DNA of 64,000 nt, taken from the NCBI GenBank assembly GCA_018238625.1, contig JABCSY010000009.1:1-64000 (forward strand), written 5' to 3'. The notes beneath the pieces were generated by a model. It had not been told where the DNA came from. It made no database searches and worked only from the letters and a program-made list of their open reading frames with translations. Shown piece after piece: positions 27,173-34,976 of this stretch (within the stretch, counting starts at the first letter, position 1; every line of letters begins with the position of its first letter). A program made the translations under genes and the position numbers. This stretch comes from Promethearchaeota archaeon (lineage in GTDB: Archaea > Asgardarchaeota > Lokiarchaeia > Sigyniarchaeales > SOKP01).

Positions 27173-28060
27173 ATGGCAAAAGTTGAAGAATATAAACTGT
27201 TTCCTGGTTGCACCATTGGTAACAGAATCCCGTTCATAGAGGTTAGCGCCCGTAAAGTCTTAGATAAACTAGGAATAAAGACTTCCGACGCTGCTTTTGC
27301 GTGCTGTCCCGATCCAGTTGGTTTTAATTCAGTTGACCATACAAGTTGGTTGGCCATGGGGGCAATGAACCTAACGCTTGCCGAAGCTGAAGGAAAAGAC
27401 ATTCTTTCCTTATGTAATGGCTGCTTTCAGACTCTTAAGCTCGTGAATACAGAATTAAACCACAACGAACACGAGAAAGAAAAGATAAACAAAATTCTAA
27501 AAGTAATTGGAAAAGAATTCCAGGGTTCAATCAATGTAAAACATTTTGTGGAAGTCTTACACGATTACGGTCCCGATAAAATAAAAGAGTTTGTTACTCA
27601 CGATTTTTCAGGGTTAAAAGTTGCGTGCCACACAGGGTGCCATTATAATAGGCCTTCTGAGATCGTTCAAACGGACGACCCAATGGAGCCTGTGAAATTA
27701 AGAGAGCTAGTAGCTGCGACAGGGGCAACACCAATAGATTACGCAGAAGAGATGCTCTGTTGTGGTTCTGGCGTTGGTAACACTGAAGAAGCACCGTCGA
27801 TGCTATTATTAGCAAATAAATTTTCTAGCGCGGTAAAGGCTGGGGCCGATGTTTTTGTCGTTATTTGCCCTGCTTGTTTCCAACAAATGGATACAAACCA
27901 AAAGAAAGCGGGAACTCAATCTAATAACGAATTTAAGATACCAATCTTATATTTAACTGAGTTATTCGCTTTATCCTTTGGAATGAATCCGGACGAGCTT
28001 GGATTAAAGTTTCATCGTGCTAGATTAACGGATTTTCTGGAAAAAAACGGACTTAAATAA
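27173..28060 (+). CDS. hdrB: heterodisulfide reductase subunit B-like protein (CCG domains)
   Basis: A 295-residue HdrB homologue. The N-terminal CCG-type set is FPGCTIG, FACCPDPVGF and LCNGCFQTL. The C-terminal set is ACHTGCHYNRP, LCCGSGVG and CPACFQQMD. These bind the two non-cubane [4Fe-4S] clusters that cleave disulfides in methanogens. The substrate here need not be CoM-S-S-CoB, since no methyl-CoM reductase is seen. It ends the operon of MvhG-like, HdrC and HdrB. Confidence 0.9.
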   Translation: MAKVEEYKLFPGCTIGNRIPFIEVSARKVLDKLGIKTSDAAFACCPDPVGFNSVDHTSWLAMGAMNLTLAEAEGKDILSLCNGCFQTLKLVNTELNHNEHEKEKINKILKVIGKEFQGSINVKHFVEVLHDYGPDKIKEFVTHDFSGLKVACHTGCHYNRPSEIVQTDDPMEPVKLRELVAATGATPIDYAEEMLCCGSGVGNTEEAPSMLLLANKFSSAVKAGADVFVVICPACFQQMDTNQKKAGTQSNNEFKIPILYLTELFALSFGMNPDELGLKFHRARLTDFLEKNGLK

Positions 28061-28177
28061 ATTATATTAATAATTTTTTTATTAAAATAAGGTTTAAAAT
28101 AGCATTTATAAACCTTTTTTTAAACTCCTTTTAGTTAACATAAAGAATTTAATCAATTTAACACATATTTCTATCAC

Positions 28178-28993
28178 ATGAAGCAAGGTATTTATTCGAA
28201 TTTGAAAGGAAAAATTCCCGATTACGTGTTTGATTATAAAAGAAAATCAGATATATTACCGGAAAAGGGTTTTTTTCTTGATACTCACGCGCATACAACA
28301 GCCAGCGATGGTTGGATGACACCAGAACAATGTATTAAGTGGCACATAGCAAATGGATTTAACGCCTTTGTTCTAACTGATCACAATACAGGTAAAAACA
28401 ATAAACCCATTTTAGAACTTCAAGATAAATATCCTGAAATCGTTATTATTCCGGGATTTGAGTGGACTACCCTCCGTATCCATCTCAATTTCTTAGGTAT
28501 TGAGGACTTCCCGGGGAAAATTAAATTTAATTCAACTGACGAGCAAATTAAGTCTGCTATAAAGAAGGCAAAGGAAATGGGGGCACTTGTTCAAGTAAAT
28601 CACATTACGTGGACAATGGACCAACCTATGCTTCGAAAAGGAAAATATACGCATCCTACAAGGGACCAGCTTTTAGAATGGGGCGTGGATGGGTTTGAAA
28701 TCAACAACGAAATGCGGTGGTACGACCCCAAAACAGTTCATTGGTTAGAAAGACTTAAACAAAACAATCAATTACTAAGACCTATATTTTTATCGACGGG
28801 AACAGATGTTCACAATCCTCTTAAGGAATGGGTAACGTGTTGGACTGAACTTCTTCTTACTCCAGAAGAATTAAAGGATCCAAATTGGAGCGTTATTAAA
28901 AAAGCGTTATCTGAAGGTAGAACATTTAGATGGGTTGACCACGATTATTACGAACCTTTTGAGGCGAAACTACTCAAATTAAATAAAACATAA
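28178..28993 (+). CDS. PHP-domain phosphoesterase
   Basis: A 271-residue protein with the polymerase-and-histidinol-phosphatase fold. Metal-binding motifs are DTHAHTTASDG (near residue 35), LTDHNT (about 67), PGFEWT and later STGTDVHNP. The enzymes hydrolyse phosphoesters using two or three metal ions. It is of usual length for stand-alone PHP proteins such as RNase AM-like or histidinol-phosphatase-like ones. Substrate unknown. It is monocistronic. Confidence 0.85.
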   Translation: MKQGIYSNLKGKIPDYVFDYKRKSDILPEKGFFLDTHAHTTASDGWMTPEQCIKWHIANGFNAFVLTDHNTGKNNKPILELQDKYPEIVIIPGFEWTTLRIHLNFLGIEDFPGKIKFNSTDEQIKSAIKKAKEMGALVQVNHITWTMDQPMLRKGKYTHPTRDQLLEWGVDGFEINNEMRWYDPKTVHWLERLKQNNQLLRPIFLSTGTDVHNPLKEWVTCWTELLLTPEELKDPNWSVIKKALSEGRTFRWVDHDYYEPFEAKLLKLNKT

Positions 28994-29111
28994 GACATAT
29001 ATGTATATAAGTGCAGTTCTACCAACAAAAGAATATTTAGAATTATATAGGGAAAGTAAAGCTAAAAGAATAAAGAAAATTGGTTCTTATAATATAAGAA
29101 TTTTGTTTCTT

Positions 29112-30425
29112 TTAAATCAGTTCAGAGAAGAGGTTAAACCCATCTACTTCATACACTCGTGCTTTTACAAATGATCCATAATATCCATTAAAATTCTCAA
29201 TAAATATATTTTTATAAGCGATATTTCTACCAAAAGCTTGATTTGGTTTAAGTCCTGCATGTAATAACAAAATTTCTCCTTCCCAATCTTGCCATTTTTC
29301 GTTTATTGTAATCAAGGATTCCCTGAAAATTTTTGAAAGTCTAATTGTACGTTCTTTGATCACTCTACTATTGACTTGTTTCATATCCTTGGCTTTCGTT
29401 CCAGGTCGTGGAGTAAATTTTGAAATGTTGAGGATTTCTGGATTCAACCATTTTATTAACTCAATCGTTTTCGCAAAGTCATCTTCGGTCTCTCCGGGAA
29501 ACCCACATATTATATCTGTCGAGATGGTTAAGTAAGGAAATTCTTTCCTCAAAACCTTGAGTTTTTCTGCTATGTCTGAAATTAGATAAGGACGGTTCAT
29601 TTTTTTGAGAACAGCATCGCTTCCAGATTGAATGGGGATGTGCAAAAATTGGTACACTTTATCAAGTTTAAACATAGAAATTAATTGATCAAAATTATCA
29701 ACAATAAACCTTGGATTTAGCATTCCAATCCTTAAGAAGAACTTGTAATCCAAACTCACAATGTCTCGAATTAAATCGACTAATCTCGCGTTATTATACG
29801 TGTAAGTACTACAATCCTGAGAAGTTAAGTAAACTTGCTTAATTCCTTGTTTTAACTGATGTTTTACGTTCTCTACAATATTTGTTGGATTATAGCAATA
29901 TAATCGACCCCTGGCGTTTTTTACGCAGCAATAAGTACAAGCACCTAAACAACCTTCCGAAATCGGTAAAATTCCGGTAATCTTTTCTTTAGGGTGTTCG
30001 ATTAAAAATGTTGATTTATCTACCGAACTTTTGGGCTTAAAAACGAGATTAGTTTTTCCGGATTTGATATCTTGAAAAATTAAAGGAAGGTCGCTCAAAT
30101 TATCTAAGCTAATAATTGCAGAAAAGTTTGGGATTATATTTTTGACCACATCGATATAATTTGGTGCTATATGTGGCAAACAACCCGCGATGATGAAATA
30201 CTTATTTGTTTCTTTTTTGTAAGTGTTATACAATTCTTTCAGACGAGATTTTATTTTATTTTCGGTTTGCTGCTTTACGGCACAAGTATTAATGATTACG
30301 AATTCAGCGCCTTCAAGCGTTGTTTCAGTGTATCCCGATTTAAATAATACGTTAGATATAATGTTGGAATCTGCCTTATTTGACGTACATCCGTAAGTTT
30401 CTATGTAAAATAAATTCTTTTCCAT
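29112..30425 (-). CDS. archaeal MtaB-type tRNA t6A methylthiotransferase
   Basis: A radical-SAM methylthiotransferase of about 437 residues. The UPF0004 N-terminal domain has FYIETYGCTSNKAD and two more cysteines (TCAVK, GCLP). The radical-SAM cluster motif is EGCLGACTYCCVKNARG. A TRAM-like C-terminal domain ends the chain (GEILLLHAG...GSFVKARV). It should convert tRNA t6A37 to ms2t6A37, like MtaB/CDKAL1. I chose the ATG at 30425 over 30458 because the conserved N-terminus begins there. The gene is monocistronic. Confidence 0.9.
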   Translation of the reverse strand: MEKNLFYIETYGCTSNKADSNIISNVLFKSGYTETTLEGAEFVIINTCAVKQQTENKIKSRLKELYNTYKKETNKYFIIAGCLPHIAPNYIDVVKNIIPNFSAIISLDNLSDLPLIFQDIKSGKTNLVFKPKSSVDKSTFLIEHPKEKITGILPISEGCLGACTYCCVKNARGRLYCYNPTNIVENVKHQLKQGIKQVYLTSQDCSTYTYNNARLVDLIRDIVSLDYKFFLRIGMLNPRFIVDNFDQLISMFKLDKVYQFLHIPIQSGSDAVLKKMNRPYLISDIAEKLKVLRKEFPYLTISTDIICGFPGETEDDFAKTIELIKWLNPEILNISKFTPRPGTKAKDMKQVNSRVIKERTIRLSKIFRESLITINEKWQDWEGEILLLHAGLKPNQAFGRNIAYKNIFIENFNGYYGSFVKARVYEVDGFNLFSELI

Positions 30426-30586
30426 ATTTTCTAAAATCTGTAAGAGTATATAATACATACGGAATCCAACCAGAAGAGGATTTTTGGGTGTAGTGTTCTA
30501 ACTTGGATGCGTGGGCTGAACATCAATAAAATAATTCAATAGCTTAATTAATAACGTTTATATATTGAATTCTATAGTTGAAATAT

Positions 30587-31168
30587 ATGGATGATTTACC
30601 AAGAAACAAATATGAAATTCTAGATATAGTTTTTACATTCCTTAATACACTATGTATGATCCTGACTGCTATCTTCCTTTTACACAATCTGATAATTTCT
30701 ATGATATATGTCATTATAGTTGTTCTTTTTGCGTTTGTGATTTTGTTTTATTGGGTATCTCGGAACCCATTTAATCTCTATCTAATTAGAGCATTTGCTT
30801 TTAATAATCTTTTCTTTACATTTATAGCACTTATTTTGTTCTTTTCTAGGATTTCTATTGCGCTAACAGAATATCCAGTAATTTTTGTTTTTTTTCTTTT
30901 CCCTTCTGGTGTTTATCTTGTAATTACGTTTAAGTGGTCAAATATTTCTATCCCTAAAGATAAGAGCGTGGGTTCATTGCTAGCCTTTACAGGAAGAACT
31001 AAGGCGGCACAGCGACTTTTTTTTAATGATAATAACATGGAGGATAGAATAAAGCAAGAAGAATTAATTACCAAACAGAAGAAAGTATACAAATATAAAT
31101 TAATAATTGCTTCAACTATAGCATTAACTTTAAGTAGTTTTGCCGCCCTAATCTTCGGATTTTACTAG
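30587..31168 (+). CDS. small polytopic membrane protein
   Basis: About 193 residues, four hydrophobic segments (near 12-35, 37-58, 75-95, 101-120) and a fifth near the C-terminus (LIIASTIALTLSSFAALIFGFY). A basic loop of about 50 residues precedes the last span. No family recognised. The ATG at 30587 fits better than the TTG at 30578. Confidence 0.6.
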   Translation: MDDLPRNKYEILDIVFTFLNTLCMILTAIFLLHNLIISMIYVIIVVLFAFVILFYWVSRNPFNLYLIRAFAFNNLFFTFIALILFFSRISIALTEYPVIFVFFLFPSGVYLVITFKWSNISIPKDKSVGSLLAFTGRTKAAQRLFFNDNNMEDRIKQEELITKQKKVYKYKLIIASTIALTLSSFAALIFGFY

Positions 31169-31319
31169 TTTAATTGATTTCAAGACTTTTTTTTATTAAA
31201 GAGTAAAGCAATAATTTTTCAAATCAAGAAATAACGAACTTCTTAAAATAATGGAAATTTTTTTAATTAAACTAATCTATTATTAGAATTAATATAGTTT
31301 AATTAATAAGTGGAAAAAT

Positions 31320-31772
31320 ATGACAAAGTACATTTACTGTAAAGTTTGCGATAAAGAAATCGATCACGCCGTAAAAAAGCCAATGGAGACATTTCAGAAA
31401 ATAATATGGGTGATGGTAACGATTGCAACATTAGGGATCGCGGGTATTGTATTTGCCTTTATTTACATGAATAAGAAAAAGGTTTATTGTCCTACCTGTC
31501 GAGCAAAAGTAGTTTTTTCAAAAAAACCACATAAAAAACCTGAGGAAGAAACGGAGCCACTTACCACAAAAGAAAGAGTTCTCAAAAAAGCTGGAGAAAA
31601 AATAGAAGCTAAAAAGAGAGCTGAAGAGGAGGAGGAGGAAGAAGAAGCGCCGTTGGAAATAACCGATAAGAAAAAAAAAGATCAGACTTTTTGTCCCTAC
31701 TGCGGAGAAGATATAGAACCAGACGCTGTCAAATGTCCATATTGCCATTCTTCACTAAAAACACCTTATTAA
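31320..31772 (+). CDS. membrane protein with two zinc-ribbon motifs
   Basis: A 150-residue protein. A zinc-ribbon half (CKVCDKEIDH) is followed by one hydrophobic segment (IWVMVTIATLGIAGIVFAFIYM), then CPTCRAK. After an acidic, helical Glu-rich stretch comes a second ribbon, FCPYCGEDIEPDAVKCPYC. Both ribbons probably face the cytoplasm, the hydrophobic part being a hairpin or peripheral. No function assigned. Low-complexity (EEEEEEEA) DNA is seen at 31625-31650. Confidence 0.7.
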   Translation: MTKYIYCKVCDKEIDHAVKKPMETFQKIIWVMVTIATLGIAGIVFAFIYMNKKKVYCPTCRAKVVFSKKPHKKPEEETEPLTTKERVLKKAGEKIEAKKRAEEEEEEEEAPLEITDKKKKDQTFCPYCGEDIEPDAVKCPYCHSSLKTPY

Positions 31773-31904
31773 TTTTAATTTTTAGAATCTTATCAATCAC
31801 ATATGGTTTAATAATTAAATAGTAAAAATTCAAATAAACTAAAATACATATAATATAATAAAAATTTGAAAATCTAATTTAAAATATTTAATAGTGAAAA
31901 AATT

Positions 31905-32675
31905 ATGCCTAGAAAACCAAGAAAAGAACCAACAAGAAAAGCTAATCCCTTAGACGAGTATTCAACCTGGGATGTACGCATTGCTAAAGTGATTTACTAC
32001 TCAATTATAGTTTCTTCAGCAATCACAATTTTAGGTATTTGGTTAACGATTATTGGATGGTTAATAGAATCGGGTAGATGGGAAGTAGTAGCAGGTTGGG
32101 GTCCTGGCGCGGTCGCTTTAATTATCGTGGGAATTATAGTGTTACATATGTTTTTGCTCGTCCTATTTTATACTTTATTCCGAGGAGGTATACTTAGATT
32201 ATGCCAAAGACTCTTCAAGGATAGAGTATTAGCCAAGAAGTACGAAGACTACACAACTCTAAGACTTTTAATAGCAGTAACACTACTTAGTGTTTATATA
32301 TTTCTCATAACATTATTTGTCGTAATAGTTCCTTCATTTTTCTTAGAATTAGTTGCGGACATATGGTTATACATTCTAACTCATTTCAACCCTGGAGATT
32401 GGGTTTTGTTTGTTGGTCTAATGTTATTTACCATCGTAATGCTCGTATATTTGGGGTTTGCCATTTGGAACCATGGAGTCTTTATCGTCCTCAAACGCGT
32501 TAAAAGAATAGAAGAAGAAGACGAGATCGAAGAAGAGATTAAAAGAGAAGAGTTAAAAGGGGAAGACGACGAAAGCCTTCAAAAAATCTACGAGAAACAA
32601 ACTGGAAAAAAAGCAATTTATCGAGGAAAGGAAACTAAAGCGTACAAGTCTTGGAAACGCAAAATGTTGAAATAA
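31905..32675 (+). CDS. four-TM membrane protein with charged C-terminus
   Basis: 256 residues. Hydrophobic segments lie near 28-52, 66-95, 122-150 and 162-190. A Lys/Glu-rich tail (KRIEEEDEIEEEIKREEL, then QKIYEKQTGKKAIYRGKETK) follows, presumably cytoplasmic. No motif recognised. Probably an independent gene in the run of small membrane proteins 30.6-32.7 kb. Confidence 0.65.
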   Translation: MPRKPRKEPTRKANPLDEYSTWDVRIAKVIYYSIIVSSAITILGIWLTIIGWLIESGRWEVVAGWGPGAVALIIVGIIVLHMFLLVLFYTLFRGGILRLCQRLFKDRVLAKKYEDYTTLRLLIAVTLLSVYIFLITLFVVIVPSFFLELVADIWLYILTHFNPGDWVLFVGLMLFTIVMLVYLGFAIWNHGVFIVLKRVKRIEEEDEIEEEIKREELKGEDDESLQKIYEKQTGKKAIYRGKETKAYKSWKRKMLK

Positions 32676-32815
32676 AAAAAAATATAAATGATTCTTTCCA
32701 AATTTTTTTTCTTAATTTTTTATTATTAATTTAGTAAGTATTAAATTATAGATCTTCTTGTAAAAGTCTTTTTAAAAAAATTAGAAAAAATAAAAAAGTT
32801 TATTATATGTGAAAT

Positions 32816-33733
32816 TTACCTTCTCATCATTCTGGGGTTGCGGAAAAGGTCAAGTTCACTTTTGGGCATCTTGTAATCTGTAGTACCTGTTGATTTCATC
32901 TTTTTAAACAATCGTTTAACTATTTTTTTAGCATCGTCCATAAAGTTACAAGCTAACCCAAAAAGTATTATATAGCGAACAAATGTTCTGTCTTTTGCGT
33001 AATCTTCGTCGTAGATTTCAATAATAGATTCTTTCTGAATCGGGTGACCGTCTATACGAGCAATGATCTTTTTTCCGATCAAAAATTTATAGTTCCTTCC
33101 GGGACCGATAACTCCTTTTGCTAAAACCATTTGTAGTTTATCGCCTTTTTCTTCGGGAAGGAGGGGGAATGTCCAACGTGAACCGATGAATCGCCAGCCT
33201 CTTACGAATCGAATTAAATATCTTACTCCTGGGATTTGAGCGTAAAAAACTGGTGCGGCGTGCTTAATTTCATAACTCTGAACGAGAGAATGAGCTATGC
33301 TTAACTCAATACCACCTTTAAAATTTCCACCCTTAGCTCTTGAGTCCATAGTCTCTTCCATAATCGTAAAATAACGGCATATAAGTCTTTTCTCCTCTAA
33401 CGGGCTCTCTTCCCATTGCTCCTTATTAAACGCAATGATGTTTTTCTTTTGGCCGTCTATTGAAATTACGCCTTCGATATCGAAATTTTTAGAGAACCAG
33501 CGTGTTTTTGCCGTGTATTTAAGCTGTTGATGTATACCCAACTCCTCATCATGAAGACGAGTTCTCCAAAAATTAACTTTTATCTTTTTATAAACAATTT
33601 TTTTAGTGGATTTTTGAACTGGTTCACCTTTTTTTGGTGCTGGGGCTTTTTTTTTTTTCTTCTTCGTAGGAGCAGCCCTTGCCTTCGCTCTTTCCTTTAC
33701 AGTTTTTGTATCTTCTTCAGGATCATTTTCCAT
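32816..33733 (-). CDS. uncharacterised protein with Lys/Ala-rich N-terminus
   Basis: 305 residues. The first 45 residues are a basic, low-complexity stretch (KARAAPTKKKKKKAPAPKK). The remainder looks like a folded, beta-rich domain (FDIEGVISIDGQKKNIIAF, FYAQIPGVRYLIRFVRGWRF, RNYKFLIGKKIIARIDGHPI) and ends in an Arg-rich tail (PRMMRR). The last third recalls LURP1/scramblase-like beta-barrels, but too weakly to name. Basic tails suggest binding to nucleic acid or membranes. Confidence 0.55.
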   Translation of the reverse strand: MENDPEEDTKTVKERAKARAAPTKKKKKKAPAPKKGEPVQKSTKKIVYKKIKVNFWRTRLHDEELGIHQQLKYTAKTRWFSKNFDIEGVISIDGQKKNIIAFNKEQWEESPLEEKRLICRYFTIMEETMDSRAKGGNFKGGIELSIAHSLVQSYEIKHAAPVFYAQIPGVRYLIRFVRGWRFIGSRWTFPLLPEEKGDKLQMVLAKGVIGPGRNYKFLIGKKIIARIDGHPIQKESIIEIYDEDYAKDRTFVRYIILFGLACNFMDDAKKIVKRLFKKMKSTGTTDYKMPKSELDLFRNPRMMRR

Positions 33734-34138
33734 TTTTTTTTCACTCTTCCATTATTTTATTACTGTAATAAAATTAAATTTCTTAGATAGTTTTTAATTT
33801 TTTCTTAATAAGACTTTTTTCTAAAGAATTTTATTAGTTATACAAATATTGTTTGAAGTTAATAATTTTATCGTTTTAAGTTAACAATTTTTAAGCAAGA
33901 TATTGGTTAAGAAAAGAGAAAGGAAAGATATTGCAATTAACTAAATTTTAAAACAAGGTGCAATTAAGGTTTAAAAGTAATTATTATTACTGATTAACTA
34001 TGGCAAATAGGATTTTAAATGTTGATTATTATACAATTATTTTTTAACTATCTTTGGATCTCTTTATGAAGTTCTTCTATAAAGCTATTAAAATATGTTT
34101 ACATAAATTTAAAAATGTATACTTCGTTAATATATTAG
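33734..34138. other. intergenic region, no gene seen
   Basis: About 405 bp of very AT-rich DNA. A half-site like the repeat at 25043 (GGTGCAATT, near 33957) is present. No coding pattern on either strand. Confidence 0.5.
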
Positions 34139-34657
34139 ATGACCATTATTATTTGTGACTCTTCATTAATAGTATTACTATCAAAACTCGAGTTGTTAGA
34201 TCTGCTTATCGAAGTATTCGAGAGTATTGTAATACCTCAAAGCGTTTTTGTTGAATCTGTTGACCAAGGAAAAGAAGCAAAAAAAATGGATGCTTTCTTC
34301 ATAGAAAAAAGGATTATTGATCAAAAAATTATTGTGGAAAAAATAAAAGATTTAACGGAAAAGGAGAATCTTATGAAAAATTTTAATTTACATGATGGTG
34401 AATCAGAAGCTATAGTTTTATATTCAGAAAAAAAAGCTGATCTCTTAGGTACAGATGATTATAAAACATTAAAAGTGTGTAAAATTCTTAATATCACATA
34501 TTTTACAACACCATTGTTTATTTTTCTATGTTATTCAAAAAAAAAGCTTTCAAAAACTAGGTCAATATTAAAATTCAAAGAATTATACAAATTTGGATGG
34601 TATAAAAAAGGTTTAATTTCAGAGTTTATAGATAGAATAGAAAATTCAGAGGTCTAG
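34139..34657 (+). CDS. PIN-domain ribonuclease toxin
   Basis: A 172-residue PIN-domain protein like the DUF3368/VapC group. Acidic residues expected for metal binding are seen in CDSSLIVLLSK (Asp8), in LHDGESEAIVL (Glu near 98) and in GTDDYKTLKV. Members cut RNA. It is followed after 4 bp by a small ribbon-helix-helix/UPF0175 protein, which would be the antitoxin. The toxin-first order is typical of this group. The strong AT content suggests mobility. Confidence 0.82.
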   Translation: MTIIICDSSLIVLLSKLELLDLLIEVFESIVIPQSVFVESVDQGKEAKKMDAFFIEKRIIDQKIIVEKIKDLTEKENLMKNFNLHDGESEAIVLYSEKKADLLGTDDYKTLKVCKILNITYFTTPLFIFLCYSKKKLSKTRSILKFKELYKFGWYKKGLISEFIDRIENSEV

Positions 34658-34661
34658 AAAA

Positions 34662-34958
34662 ATGGGTAAAGTCATATCTGTAAGAATAAATGAAAATTTA
34701 GAAGAAAGTATTAAAAGATATTCTGAAGAAAAAAAAGAAGACCAATCAGATATAATACGGAATTTAATTAATAACGGTAGTGTATATTTAGCTATAAAAG
34801 GGTATGCAAAAGGAGAATATTCCATTGGAAAAGCAGCATATCTTGCAAATCTCTCATTATCGGAATTCATGGATTTGATAATGGATTTAGGAATTAGATC
34901 TAAGATAAGTAAAGAAGATTTATTAGAGGGTTATGAGAATTTAAAAGAATTTTTTTAA
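34662..34958 (+). CDS. RHH/UPF0175 antitoxin
   Basis: 98 residues in two parts. The N-terminal half (KVISVRINENLEESIKRYSEEKKEDQSDIIRNLI) reads as a ribbon-helix-helix DNA-binding domain. The C-terminal half (AIKGYAKGEYSIGKAAYLANLSLSEFMDLI) matches the UPF0175 family often paired with PIN toxins. It should neutralise the PIN toxin and repress the operon. It ends 18 bp before the stop of the convergent nrdJ. Confidence 0.8.
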   Translation: MGKVISVRINENLEESIKRYSEEKKEDQSDIIRNLINNGSVYLAIKGYAKGEYSIGKAAYLANLSLSEFMDLIMDLGIRSKISKEDLLEGYENLKEFF

Positions 34959-34976
34959 AGAACTAATAAAGTTCTT

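Noticed and set aside
29001-29174. 57-codon frame (MYISAVLPTKEYLELYRESK...) after the PHP gene
   Set aside because: It looks faintly protein-like but overlaps the MtaB-type gene by 60 bp and has no SD; maybe a relic, not reported as a gene.
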